DNA of 64,000 nucleotides from Halolamina pelagica (GTDB lineage Archaea; Halobacteriota; Halobacteria; Halobacteriales; Haloferacaceae), in the NCBI RefSeq assembly GCF_900115675.1, contig NZ_FOXI01000001.1:248001-312000 (forward strand). The letters run 5' to 3'. Shown one piece after another: positions 52,099-61,243 of the stretch (the first letter of the stretch is position 1; each line of letters opens with the position of its first letter). Made by a program: the position numbers and the translations under genes. The notes under the pieces were generated by a model. It ran no database searches. It saw only the letters and a list, made by a program, of their open reading frames with translations, and was not told the origin of the DNA.

Positions 52099-52932
52099 CT
52101 ACCGAATCGTGCCCTCGGCGAACTCGCCCAGCGGCCGGGAGCGAGTGAACGCCGGCGTCGAGACTCGGACGGGCGTCTCGGCGTCGACGCCCGCGAACCG
52201 CAGGTGGATGGAGAACCCCCCGTCGTCGCCGATCGGCGCCGCCTCGTACTGCCGCCCGGCCGACGCCCACGCGTACTCGCCGGCGTACTCCGGGTCGATC
52301 TCGCCGTCGAGGCGCCACTCCGAGACGGCCGCCGCGTCGCCGTCGCCGAACGCCGTCCCGGCCATCGGGTAGTTCCGGTCGGACCACTCGCGGAACCCCT
52401 CGTCGATGACGTAGACGTTCTCGAAGCCGGCCTTCCGGAGCCCTGCGGCCCGCACCGAGGAGAGGTGGTGCGGACAGCCACAGTAGGCGACGATGCGCTC
52501 GTCGGTCGGCCAGCCGTCGATGCCGCCGCCGGTCGAGCCCTGCTGTGCCGGCGAGAGGACGCTCCCGTAGAGGTGCGACCGGGTGTACTGGTCCAGCCCT
52601 CGCGCGTCGACGAACCGCGCGGCGGCGCGGCGGAACCACGCGTGGGCAGCGTCGATCGGGAGCAGCCGAACCGTCTCGCCGTTGACCGACAGCGTCTCCA
52701 GCGCGTCGGGATCGACGTCCGGCGCCGCCGGCGGGTCGGGGAACTCAGGCGGGTAGCCGTCCGCCGGGTCGGTGTCGTCGGGGTAGTCGCCGTTCGCGAC
52801 GAACGTCTCCTCGAGCGTGCCGGGGTGTTCGAACGGCGCCACGCCGCTCTCGTCGCCGCCACCGGAGCTACAGCCCGCGACTGCCGCCGTCGACGCCGCC
52901 CCGAGCGCGGCGAGGTACTCGCGTCGGTTCAC
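52099..52932 (-). CDS. Rhodanese-domain lipoprotein
   Basis: 277 residues. A twin-arginine-like lipoprotein signal ends at the lipobox Cys21 (RREYLAALGAASTAAVAGC). The rhodanese domain covers about 85-205: FVDARGLDQYTRSHLYGSV, active-site loop VAYCGCPHHLSS with Cys151, then KAGFENVYVIDEGFREWS. A C-terminal beta domain of about 70 residues follows. It is probably an extracellular sulfurtransferase or a sulfur-binding protein. The start is GTG 52932, about 27 bases after a TATA-like CTGTATGGG. Confidence 0.84.
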   Translation of the reverse strand: MNRREYLAALGAASTAAVAGCSSGGGDESGVAPFEHPGTLEETFVANGDYPDDTDPADGYPPEFPDPPAAPDVDPDALETLSVNGETVRLLPIDAAHAWFRRAAARFVDARGLDQYTRSHLYGSVLSPAQQGSTGGGIDGWPTDERIVAYCGCPHHLSSVRAAGLRKAGFENVYVIDEGFREWSDRNYPMAGTAFGDGDAAAVSEWRLDGEIDPEYAGEYAWASAGRQYEAAPIGDDGGFSIHLRFAGVDAETPVRVSTPAFTRSRPLGEFAEGTIR

Positions 52933-52977
52933 ACGTCGTGTTCGGTGTCGACCCCCATACAGGCTTCGTCCGCGGCG

Positions 52978-53637
52978 TTACGACCGGTCGACGCCGACCG
53001 CCCGGACGGGCGCGCCGTCACCCCCGAGGGCGATCGGCTGGGCGCGGAGCTCGACCCGCGCCGGGACCGCGCCGAGGTTCGTCAGGTTCTCGAAGACGAG
53101 GACGCCCCCGCCCAGCAGCGCGTGGTGGGCGCCGAAGGGGTCGCGGTCGCCGAGGGCTAGCTCGCCCGCTGCCGGCGGCGTCGGATCGGGGCTGAACGCG
53201 TCGATCCCGACGGCCAGGTCCCGCTCGGCGCAGCGCTCGGCCGCGTTCACCGAGAGGTACGGGTGGTCCCGGTAGCGCTCGCTCCCCCAGTACCGGTCCC
53301 AGCCGGTTCGGAAGAGGACGCAGTCGGCGCCGGGTGCGGTCTCGGAGCCCGGGACGCGCGCTTCGGGGATCGGCTCTCGAGCGTCGAGGTCGCCGCACTC
53401 GACGACGACGGCGTCGCGGACGAACGCCGAGACGGGGTAGGCGTCGAGCGTCGCCCCGTCGGCTTCGGTGTGTGAGGGCGCATCGACGTGGGTGCCGGCG
53501 TGGCTCCCGCAGGCGAGCCGACTGACCCGGCAGCCGTCTTCCTCGTACGTGTCGGCGGCGTCGACGCTGACTTCCGGGTCGCCGGGGTAGACCGGCATCC
53601 CGGACTCGATGGGGTGGGTGAGGTCGTGGAGCGTCAT
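52978..53637 (-). CDS. Cyclase-family (kynurenine formamidase-like) hydrolase
   Basis: 219 residues. The metal-binding signature SHAGTHVDAPSH near residue 45 defines the cyclase/KynB family. The N-terminal LTHPIESGMPVYPGDPEV and C-terminal FENLTNLGAVPA are typical. It hydrolyses an amide or lactone; no tryptophan-pathway genes are nearby, so the formamidase role is not assured. It overlaps the upstream amidohydrolase by ATGA and they form an operon. Confidence 0.85.
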   Translation of the reverse strand: MTLHDLTHPIESGMPVYPGDPEVSVDAADTYEEDGCRVSRLACGSHAGTHVDAPSHTEADGATLDAYPVSAFVRDAVVVECGDLDAREPIPEARVPGSETAPGADCVLFRTGWDRYWGSERYRDHPYLSVNAAERCAERDLAVGIDAFSPDPTPPAAGELALGDRDPFGAHHALLGGGVLVFENLTNLGAVPARVELRAQPIALGGDGAPVRAVGVDRS

Positions 53638-55193
53638 CGACCGTCGTAGGCTATCTCGCCGTCGACGATCGTCAGCTCGACGCCGATCTCGTCGAACGAG
53701 TCGGGGTGCTCGTAGGGGTCGGCGTCGAGCACGACCGCGTCGCCGAAGCGCCCGGGTTCGAGCACGCCCTTCTCGTCCTCCCGGAACTCCGCGTAGGCCG
53801 CGCCGCGGGTGTACGCTGCGAGCGCCTCGTCGACGGTGAGGCGTTGGCTCTCGTGGGGCGAGTCGACGGCGAACTGCATCCCGTACAGCGGCCCCGGCGG
53901 CATCTTGTCGCTCCCGAACGCCAGCGGGACGCCGGCGTCGAGCACGTCGCGGTAGCGGTTGTTCTCCGGGCGCACGTCGGCGTCGAGGCGGTTCTCGTAG
54001 AGCCCGTCGTCGCCGTTCCACTGCAGAAAGTTGGGCTGCATCGACGCCACGATGCCCGCGTCGGCCATTCGCTCGACGGCCTCGTCGGTCGCGAGTTCCA
54101 CGTGCTCGATCCGGAGCCGCGGGTCGAACTCGTCGTCGTACGCTTCGAGGGCGCGCTCGTACTCGTCGATCACGACGTCGATGGCTTCGCCGCCGATCGC
54201 GTGGGTGGCGATCTGCTGGTTCGTGCGCGCGGCGTGGGCGAACCACTCCCGGAGCTGCTCGCGGTCGTTGACCATCTCGCCGAAGCCGCCGCCGGCGAAC
54301 TCGCGATGGGTCTTGGCCGTCTCGGAGCCGATCGAGCCGTCCGAGAACGTCTTGAGGCCGCCGAGGCGCAGCCAGTCGTCGCCGAACCCGGAGGCGAACT
54401 CGAGGTCGGAGAGCGACTCGGCCTGCCACTGCGGGACGTAGAACGTCGTCCGGAGGTCGAGGTCGTTCTCGCGCCAGTGGGCGAACAGCGCCTCCTGCTG
54501 GACGTAGCCGTGGTCGCGGACGCGGGTCAGCCCCGCGACCGTCTGGATCGACGTGACGCCGAGTTCGTGGTAGTGGTCGATCGCGGCGTCGAGCGCGTCG
54601 CGAGCCTTCGGCACCTCGGGGTAGGAGGCCGCACGCACGCGGCCCGTGGCGTCCTCGACGACCCGCCCCGTGGGATCGCCGCTCTCGGTCCGGACGTCGT
54701 GTTCGACGCCGTCGAAGTCGACCGCCTCCAGCCCGCGGCTGTTGAGCGTCGCCGAGTGGCCGTCGACGCGGACGGCGACGATCGGGTGCGCCTCCGACAC
54801 CGAATCGAGTTCGGCCCTCGTGAGGTAGTCGCGCTCGCCCGCGGGCCAGGTGCTCTCGTCGTAGCTGAACCCGAGCACCCACTCGCCCGCCGGCGTCGAT
54901 GCGGCGTTCTCGGCCAGCAGGTCGAGCGCCGCCTCGCGGTCGTCGGCCGCCGAGAGGTCGGTCTCCAGCAGGCCGATCCCGACCGAGAAGACGTGGGTGT
55001 GGGCGTCGTTGAACCCCGGGAGGACCGTCCGACCGTCGAGGTCGACCACGTCGGCGTCGGTGGCCGCCGCTTCGACCCTTTCGGGGTCGCCGACGGCGGC
55101 GACGCGACCGTCACGGAACAGGACCGCCTCGGCGGTCGTCCGGTCGTCGTCGAGCGTGTGGACCGTCCCACCGCGTACCAGCAGTTCGGACAT
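53634..55193 (-). CDS. Amidohydrolase (YtcJ-like, amidohydrolase 3 family)
   Basis: 519 residues. The metal motif LPGFNDAHTHVFS is near residue 65, then GFSYDESTWPAG and, in the second half, ATHAIGGEAIDVVIDEYE and the catalytic FGSDKMPPGPLYG near 425. Family members cleave amides or formyl groups; the substrate is unknown. It is the first gene of a two-gene operon with the cyclase. A TATA-like CGCTTAACC is centred 27 bases before the ATG. Confidence 0.85.
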   Translation of the reverse strand: MSELLVRGGTVHTLDDDRTTAEAVLFRDGRVAAVGDPERVEAAATDADVVDLDGRTVLPGFNDAHTHVFSVGIGLLETDLSAADDREAALDLLAENAASTPAGEWVLGFSYDESTWPAGERDYLTRAELDSVSEAHPIVAVRVDGHSATLNSRGLEAVDFDGVEHDVRTESGDPTGRVVEDATGRVRAASYPEVPKARDALDAAIDHYHELGVTSIQTVAGLTRVRDHGYVQQEALFAHWRENDLDLRTTFYVPQWQAESLSDLEFASGFGDDWLRLGGLKTFSDGSIGSETAKTHREFAGGGFGEMVNDREQLREWFAHAARTNQQIATHAIGGEAIDVVIDEYERALEAYDDEFDPRLRIEHVELATDEAVERMADAGIVASMQPNFLQWNGDDGLYENRLDADVRPENNRYRDVLDAGVPLAFGSDKMPPGPLYGMQFAVDSPHESQRLTVDEALAAYTRGAAYAEFREDEKGVLEPGRFGDAVVLDADPYEHPDSFDEIGVELTIVDGEIAYDGR

Positions 55194-55246
55194 ACAGGGC
55201 GACCGGGTGGAGCGAGGTTAAGCGTTCCCACGACCGCCCGCGCGGA

Positions 55247-56701
55247 TCAGTCGACGGCGCTCGCGTCGTCCTGTTCGGGGCGGATCTCGCGGCTGATCTC
55301 CTTCCACTTGCCGCTGTTGAACCGCCAGTAGTTGACCGCCGCCGGCACGGTCGTCTCGGCGATGAAGGCGAGGTAGACCCCCCAGATCCCCAGCGGCGTC
55401 ACCGACCCGATGTAGATCAGCGGGATCGAGGCGCCGAACATGCCCAGGAGCTGACTCAGGAACGGGACGCGGGTGTCGCCGCTGGCGTCGAGCGGGCCGA
55501 TGGAGGAACCCGAGATCCCCCGGAACAGCATCGCGACGCAGGCCGCGTAGATCAGGCTCACCGCGATCGGCTCCGTCGCCGGGGGGGAGTCGGGGTTGAT
55601 GAACAGGCTCACCATCGGCCGCGCGAAGACGGCCGCGATCAGCGCCGAGACGGCGTAGGTCGCGACCGAGAACCGGATGATGTCGCGGCCGTACGCCTCC
55701 GCGAGCGCCTCCTTCCCCTGGCCCAGCGCCTGCCCGGTGAGGCTGGAGGAGGCGAGGCCGAACCCCCAGCCGGGCGTGTTCATGATCCCCCAGATGCGTC
55801 GGGCGACGACGAACGCCGCGAGCGTGCCGTCGCGGTAGGTCCCCAGGATCGCGAGCATCGGGAACTCCGCGGCCGTCCAGACGAGGTTGCGTGCGCCGAC
55901 AGGGGTACCGATCCGGACGAGGTCCTTGAGCGTGTCGCCGTCGACGTAGGTACCCACGGGGTTGATCTCCACCGGGAACTGGCCGAAGCCGGGTGCGCTG
56001 CCCCGCGAGAGCCCGAAGGCGAAGGCGCTCACGGCGAACACGTTCGAGAGCACCGTCCCCAGCGCCGCGCCGGCGACGCCCCAGCCGAGGACGATGATGA
56101 ACACCGCGTTCAGCACGATGTTGACGACGGCGCCGCCGGCCCGGACCTGCATCGCGGTGTAGGCGTCGTCGGCGCCGACGAGCACGCGACTCCCGACGAG
56201 GTTCAGTCCGGCGAAGGGGATGCCGAGGCCGACGATCCGGAGGTAGCGTGCGCCGTACTCGATCTGGGTCGGGTCGCTGTTGATGAGCCCCACGAGCTCG
56301 GTCGGGAACAGCCAGAACACGACGACGACGGGCAGCGAGACCACGATAACGAGCAGCGCACTGGAGCGGACCGCGAGCCCGAGTTGCTCGTAGGCGTCGG
56401 CGCCGTAGCGCTGGGAGACCAGCGCGATCGTCCCGCCCGCGACGCCGCCCCCGATGGCGAACGCCAGCCCCCAGAACGGGCCGGCGACGCCGACGCCGGC
56501 GATCGCGTCGGCGCCGAGCACCGCCCCCACCATCGCCACGTCGGCGGCGTTTTTCGACATGCGGGCGACGCCGGTGACGATCCGGGGCCAGGCCAGGTCC
56601 GCGGTCTCGACCGCCCGCTCGCGGTCGATCAGCCCGGCGCGGGCGAGCGCCAGCCCGATGTAGAGGATCGGGAGCCGGAGAACGGCAGCAGTACGGGACA
56701 C
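55247..56701 (-). CDS. MATE-family efflux transporter
   Basis: 484 residues with about twelve membrane helices in two halves. N-terminal IVTGVARMSKNAADVAMVGA and GGGVAGGTIALVSQRYGA fit the MATE pattern, and the second half repeats it (GLASSSLTGQALGQGKEALA). It would export cationic or hydrophobic compounds by Na or proton antiport. The start is GTG 56701, 29 bases after a TATA-like CAAACCCTTTCGC. It lies downstream of, but separate from, an MFS transporter on the same strand. Confidence 0.88.
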   Translation of the reverse strand: MSRTAAVLRLPILYIGLALARAGLIDRERAVETADLAWPRIVTGVARMSKNAADVAMVGAVLGADAIAGVGVAGPFWGLAFAIGGGVAGGTIALVSQRYGADAYEQLGLAVRSSALLVIVVSLPVVVVFWLFPTELVGLINSDPTQIEYGARYLRIVGLGIPFAGLNLVGSRVLVGADDAYTAMQVRAGGAVVNIVLNAVFIIVLGWGVAGAALGTVLSNVFAVSAFAFGLSRGSAPGFGQFPVEINPVGTYVDGDTLKDLVRIGTPVGARNLVWTAAEFPMLAILGTYRDGTLAAFVVARRIWGIMNTPGWGFGLASSSLTGQALGQGKEALAEAYGRDIIRFSVATYAVSALIAAVFARPMVSLFINPDSPPATEPIAVSLIYAACVAMLFRGISGSSIGPLDASGDTRVPFLSQLLGMFGASIPLIYIGSVTPLGIWGVYLAFIAETTVPAAVNYWRFNSGKWKEISREIRPEQDDASAVD

Positions 56702-56809
56702 CGTCTCCGCGTTCTGCCCCGACTGCGAAAGGGTTTGCCCATCCTGCCGGGTTCGCCGGATTCGGCGGCGCCGCGTGGCCGGCGTCAGTGACCCCGTACA
56801 GTCGGCCGC

Positions 56810-58000
56810 TCACTCGTCGACGGGCGTCGACACGAGGTGGACGAGGACGGTCCCCACAACCAGCAGCCCGCCCGCCGCCGCCAGCGCGGCGCCCGGCGAG
56901 GCGGCGTCGGAGAGCAGTCCGCTGCCGAGCTGGAACGGGATCACGCTCAGCCCGCTGACCATCGACATCGCGCTCAGCGTCGTCGCCCGCCCGACGGCGT
57001 CGATACGGTCGTTGACGTACTGGCTCGCGAACACGCGAGTCGCCTCCGAGAGCCCGCGGATCAGCACGAACGCGAGGAAGGCCGAGACCGGCAGCACCCA
57101 CTGGCCGACGAGCAACAGGCCGACGCCGAGCGGGACGGCGACGAACCAGAGCCGGAGCCCGACGGTCTCCCGGATCCACTCGGCCCGGTAGGTGAAGCCG
57201 GCGGCAGCGAGGCTGATGGCGGCGTAGTACCACCCCAGCAGCGTCTCCACGTCGCCCAGCGGGTAGCCCGCCGCGACGGTCTCGATCCGCGGCTGGAGGA
57301 AGATGAAGGCGAGGTACGTCGCCGCCGAGAACAGCACGTAGTAGAGCGCGAGGAACGCCCGGAGCCGCGGGTCCGCGAAGGCGGCGCGCACGGCGTCGAG
57401 GCTGGCCGACAGCGTCGTCCGGTCGCTCGGGTCGTCGGCGTCGGCGCGGTCGTCGTCCGCGGTCAGGAGGATGGCGGCGCCGACGCCCGTCACCGCGGCG
57501 GCGGCGAAGAACGGGTAGGCTAGTTCGACCGACGCGAGGTACCCCCCGGCGACGGCGGCGGCGACGCCCGCGGTCAGCGCGAACGACTCGCCGCGGCCGC
57601 GCAGGTCCGAGAACGACTGGTCGTCGCCGACCAGGGAGTCGTAGATCCACGCGTCCTCGGTGCCGGATCGGAACGTGTAGCCGAGCGACCAGCAGACGTA
57701 CAGCGCGAGGAAGGCCGGGAACGGGTCGGTCAGCCGTCCGGCCAGCCCGAGTCCCAGCAGCGTGAGCGTGATCACCAGCGTGCCGAGCACGAGCCCGTTT
57801 CGCCGCCCGAGTCGGTCGCCGAGGTAGCCCGTCGGGATCTCGCCGACCACCGTCGTCACGTTGTAGGCGGCCTCGAGCACCGTGATCTGGAAGAAGGAGA
57901 GCCCGGCGCTGGCGAAGTAGAGGTACATGATCGGCCGGTAGAGCTCCACCGCCTTCGTGGCCTTGTAGGCGTAGTAGCGCGCGACGGCGGTCGAAGCCAT
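56810..58000 (-). CDS. Major facilitator superfamily transporter
   Basis: 396 residues with about twelve helices. The MFS motif A is seen between helices 2 and 3 as GYLGDRLGRRNGLVLG near residue 55. A long intracellular loop (ADDDRADADDPSDRTT region) separates the halves. The substrate is not evident; the size and SGTEDAWIYDSL segment resemble drug or tetracycline-type exporters. ATG 58000 has a TATA-like CGCTTTCCACG centred 28 bases upstream. Confidence 0.87.
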   Translation of the reverse strand: MASTAVARYYAYKATKAVELYRPIMYLYFASAGLSFFQITVLEAAYNVTTVVGEIPTGYLGDRLGRRNGLVLGTLVITLTLLGLGLAGRLTDPFPAFLALYVCWSLGYTFRSGTEDAWIYDSLVGDDQSFSDLRGRGESFALTAGVAAAVAGGYLASVELAYPFFAAAAVTGVGAAILLTADDDRADADDPSDRTTLSASLDAVRAAFADPRLRAFLALYYVLFSAATYLAFIFLQPRIETVAAGYPLGDVETLLGWYYAAISLAAAGFTYRAEWIRETVGLRLWFVAVPLGVGLLLVGQWVLPVSAFLAFVLIRGLSEATRVFASQYVNDRIDAVGRATTLSAMSMVSGLSVIPFQLGSGLLSDAASPGAALAAAGGLLVVGTVLVHLVSTPVDE

Positions 58001-58086
58001 CGTCCGATCCGGACCCGCCAGCGTGGAAAGCGTTCCGGGTTCGGCGGGCCACAAGAGCTACCGCACCCGGACCCGAACGTGCGGGT

Positions 58087-58563
58087 ATGAGCAACAGCGA
58101 CGAGTCGACGCCCGACGGGACCGGTGGCGACGACGGGACGACGGCGCCGGAGAACGATACCGAGTCGACGGCGACCGAAACGGAGGGCTCGCCCACGACC
58201 CCCGGCGAGGGCGAGGTGTACTGCCGGGACTGCGGCGCGGTGATCAGCGAGAAGGCCGAGATCTGCCCGAAGTGTGGCGTGCGCCAGCAGTCGCCCGAGT
58301 CGTCGCTCGACGACGTGATCGAGGTGCTCACCAACGGGGAGAACCCGTTCGTCGCGGCGGTCTACTCGGCGATCCTGCCGGGACTCGGGCAGTTCTACAA
58401 CCGCGAGCCGGGCAAGGGGGCGGCGATCATCGTCGCCAGCTTCGTCGCGGTGCTCTCGATGGCGGTGCTGGTCGGGTTCCTGCTCTACCCCGCGATCTGG
58501 CTGTACGCGGTGTACGACGCCTACGTCGTCGCCGACGGCCGCGAGCCGCCGCTGGGGAGCTAA
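58087..58563 (+). CDS. Zinc-ribbon plus TM2-type membrane protein
   Basis: 158 residues. After an acidic Thr-rich N-terminus, a zinc ribbon lies near residues 45-65 (VYCRDCGAVISEKAEICPKC), followed by a TM2-like pair of membrane helices (NPFVAAVYSAILPGLGQFYN, then IIVASFVAVLSMAVLVGFLL). Such proteins are common in haloarchaea; their role is unknown. The start has no convincing TATA box (weak CAAGAGCT at 27 bases). Confidence 0.78.
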   Translation: MSNSDESTPDGTGGDDGTTAPENDTESTATETEGSPTTPGEGEVYCRDCGAVISEKAEICPKCGVRQQSPESSLDDVIEVLTNGENPFVAAVYSAILPGLGQFYNREPGKGAAIIVASFVAVLSMAVLVGFLLYPAIWLYAVYDAYVVADGREPPLGS

Positions 58564-58799
58564 TCGAACAGGACCGCCACCACGAGGAAGATGCTGTGGT
58601 GGACCACGACGATCCAGAGCAGGGCGGTCGCGATCGGGCCCGGCGGGCGTTCGACCCCGCCGCCGCTCAGGATCACCGCCACCGCGGGGAGGACGAAAAA
58701 CGCCACTACGAGGTAGGCGTGGGCGTACCGCCCCGGGAGCCGATCGAACACGTCGTGGTCGGTCGCCGACACAGTTCCGGCGTCGCCGTCGCGGGACAT
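58560..58799 (-). CDS. Small two-helix membrane protein
   Basis: 79 residues with two membrane helices (AYLVVAFFVLPAVAVILSG and IATALLWIVVVHHSIFLVVA). ATG 58799 has GGAGGGG nine bases upstream, so it looks Shine-Dalgarno-led rather than leaderless. A GTG 14 codons earlier is in frame and possible. Its stop overlaps the stop of the zinc-ribbon gene. Function is unknown. Confidence 0.65.
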   Translation of the reverse strand: MSRDGDAGTVSATDHDVFDRLPGRYAHAYLVVAFFVLPAVAVILSGGGVERPPGPIATALLWIVVVHHSIFLVVAVLFD

Positions 58800-58860
58800 A
58801 ACCCCTCCGGAGGCCGACCGAGTGCCGAAGGCTGAAGCCACCCCGTACCGTCGATCCGCT

Positions 58861-59859
58861 GTGTACAACGTCGCAATCGTCGGCTGCGGGGTCATCGGCC
58901 ACCGCCTCGCCGACGCGTTCAGCGCACACGAGGGGACGACGGTCTGGGGCGCCTGCGACCTCGTCGCCTCGAAGGTCGAATCGTTCGCCGAGGAGTACGA
59001 CTGTGCGGCCTACACCGACTACGAGACGATAGTCGCCGAGGACGCCGTCGACGTCGTCTACGTCGGCGTGCCGCCGACGGTCCACCGCGAGGTGGTCGAG
59101 GCCGCCATCGACGCCGAGAAGGCGGTCATCTGCGAGAAGCCGATCGCCGAAGACGCCACGGTCGGCGCCGAACTCGTCGCCCTGGAGGAGTCGACCGACC
59201 GCCCGACGGCGATCAACCTCCCGTTCCGCTACACGCCCGGCGTGCGGGAGCTGATCGACCGCGTCGACGCCGGCGAGATCGGCGAGTCCCAGCGCATCGA
59301 ACTCACGTTCCGGTTCCCCCAGTGGCCCCGGGAGTGGCAGGACGTGGAGTGGCTCGCCGGCCGCGAGCAGGGCGGCCCGCTGCGCGAAGTGGGGACCCAC
59401 TACCTCTTCGGCGTGCAGGAGGCGTTCGGGGCCGTCGACTGGGTGAACGCCGATATCGACTACACCGCGCCCGACCGGTACGAGGAGTCCATCACCGGCT
59501 ACTTCGGCGTCGAGGGAATCGGCGGCACGATCGACCTGCTGGCCGACTGCGGCGCCGACGAGCAGAACTCGATGACCGTCGTCGGCACCGAGGGGTCGCT
59601 GACGCTGCTCGACTGGTACCGCCTCGCCGAGAGCGCGGAGGGCGAGGAGCAGCAGGTCGTCGTCGACGACCCCGGCGAGAACACGCTGGCGCTGGTCGAC
59701 GAGTTCGTCGCGGAGCTGGACAGTGAGAGGCGGCAGTCGTCAGCCGCCGACTCGGGCGGCGACCTGGTGAGCTTCGCGGAAGCGAACCGGGTGCAGGAGG
59801 TCGTCGACGCGATCTTCGCGTCGGAGGGTGAGCGAGTGGTCGTCGACACCGAAGCGTAG
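58861..59859 (+). CDS. Gfo/Idh/MocA-family oxidoreductase
   Basis: 332 residues from GTG 58861. The NAD(P)-binding fold VYNVAIVGCGVIGHRLADAF is at the N-terminus, the catalytic EKP motif in VICEKPIAED near residue 95 and a C-terminal alpha/beta domain with GGPLREVGTHYLFG near 175. Family members oxidise or reduce sugars and their derivatives; the substrate is unknown. No sugar genes are adjacent. The GTG was chosen because the protein then starts at the first beta-strand, with a weak box GCTGAAGCC 28 bases upstream. Confidence 0.85.
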   Translation: MYNVAIVGCGVIGHRLADAFSAHEGTTVWGACDLVASKVESFAEEYDCAAYTDYETIVAEDAVDVVYVGVPPTVHREVVEAAIDAEKAVICEKPIAEDATVGAELVALEESTDRPTAINLPFRYTPGVRELIDRVDAGEIGESQRIELTFRFPQWPREWQDVEWLAGREQGGPLREVGTHYLFGVQEAFGAVDWVNADIDYTAPDRYEESITGYFGVEGIGGTIDLLADCGADEQNSMTVVGTEGSLTLLDWYRLAESAEGEEQQVVVDDPGENTLALVDEFVAELDSERRQSSAADSGGDLVSFAEANRVQEVVDAIFASEGERVVVDTEA

Positions 59860-59872
59860 GAGCGCGCGTTTT

Positions 59873-61135
59873 CTACCGCCGCATCAGCAGCAGCCCCACC
59901 GCACTCGCGACGGCGGCGATGACCGCGAGCACGACGAACAGCGCCGTCGGGGTGCCGTAGGTCAGGATCGTCCCCGCGATCCCGGCGCCGAGGGCGCCGA
60001 TGCCGAACACGCCCAGGTACGTGTAGCCGTAGGAGAGCCCGCGGGCGGCCTCGGGGGTGTACTCGGCGACCGCGGCCTGGTACATCGGCTGGACCGTGAA
60101 CAGCGCGAAGCCCAGCACGGCGCTGATGACCAGCAGCGGCACGGCGCCGGCGGAGGCCAGCGGCATGAACACCAGCGCGATCAGGGACATCCCGCCGAAG
60201 GCGAGCATGATCCCCCGCGCGGGGGCGATGATGTCGGTCAGTCGGCCGCCGACGTACTGGCCGGCGACGCCGACCGCGAGCAGGCCGGAGTAGACGTAGT
60301 TCGCGGGCTCCTGCTCGGTGCCGGCGAGTTCGATGGGCTGGAACGTCTCCAGGCCGGCGAGGAGTTCCGGCAGGAACGTGAGTACGCCACGGTAGTACAG
60401 GCCCGAGCAGATGACGACGACGAACACGAACGCGAACGAACTCTTGACCAGCGAGCCGGAGATCCGGAGGAACGCGCCCAGCGAGTCCGGGCTCTCGGCG
60501 TCGTCGTCGACGTCCTCCTCGTCGGCGGCGCTGGACTCGTCCACGTCGAGCAGCAGCGCCGCGCCGGCGGCGACGAAGGCCGGCACCGCGAGCACCGCGG
60601 CGACGGTCTCCCAGTCCATGAACGCGAGCATGATCGTCGTGGCCAGCGGGCCGGCGGCGATGCCGACGTTGCCGGCCATCCCGTGGAGCGCGAACCCGCG
60701 CCCGCGCTCGGAGACGCCCTTACTGATCAGTGCGAGGCCGGCCGGGTGGTAGACGCTCGCGGCGGCGCCCCAGAGCACCAGCGCGACCGCGATCGCGACC
60801 ACGGCCGGACTCGTCGACAGCAGCGGGAGCCCCTCGAGCACGCCGGCGGCCGTCGAGGGGGCGACCGAGAGCACCAGGAACGAGCCCCCCATCCCGGTCA
60901 GACACAGCGCGATCAGCGTTCGAGAGCCGTAGCGGTCCGCCAGAACCCCGCCCGGCAGCGCGCCGATACCGAACAGCGCCATCCCCACGGCGACGACCGC
61001 ACCCAGTTCCGCGGCGGTCGTCGTGAACTGGGTGAGCCAGATCCCGACCATGATCGGTACTGACAGTTCGTACGTGTGGACCAGCGCGTGGGCCGTGCCC
61101 GCGAGCCCGACGATCCGCCGGTCGTTTCCGTCCAT
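59873..61135 (-). CDS. Major facilitator superfamily transporter
   Basis: 420 residues with about twelve helices. Motif A-like GVLADRYGSRTLIALCLTG is near residue 58, and the long middle loop is acidic (DESSAADEEDVDDDAESPDS). The substrate is unknown; the pattern fits sugar-phosphate- or fosmidomycin-type antiporters only loosely. ATG 61135 has a TATA-like CCTTTGAAG centred 29 bases upstream, so an upstream ATG 25 codons earlier is rejected. Confidence 0.86.
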   Translation of the reverse strand: MDGNDRRIVGLAGTAHALVHTYELSVPIMVGIWLTQFTTTAAELGAVVAVGMALFGIGALPGGVLADRYGSRTLIALCLTGMGGSFLVLSVAPSTAAGVLEGLPLLSTSPAVVAIAVALVLWGAAASVYHPAGLALISKGVSERGRGFALHGMAGNVGIAAGPLATTIMLAFMDWETVAAVLAVPAFVAAGAALLLDVDESSAADEEDVDDDAESPDSLGAFLRISGSLVKSSFAFVFVVVICSGLYYRGVLTFLPELLAGLETFQPIELAGTEQEPANYVYSGLLAVGVAGQYVGGRLTDIIAPARGIMLAFGGMSLIALVFMPLASAGAVPLLVISAVLGFALFTVQPMYQAAVAEYTPEAARGLSYGYTYLGVFGIGALGAGIAGTILTYGTPTALFVVLAVIAAVASAVGLLLMRR

Positions 61136-61212
61136 GTGCTCCCTGCTGATGCGGACCGGCTTCAAAGGACGGATTCGCCGCGCCGCCCGGTCCCCTCGGG
61201 AGAAAACCATCA

Positions 61213-61222
61213 GTTATATTTA
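61213..61222 (+). promoter_or_regulatory. TATA box of the methionine-synthase-like gene
   Basis: GTTATATTTA is the strongest TATA-like box in the window, centred 27 bases before ATG 61244, which begins a leaderless message. Confidence 0.7.
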
Positions 61223-61243
61223 CCGCCCTAAGTATTATCAGAC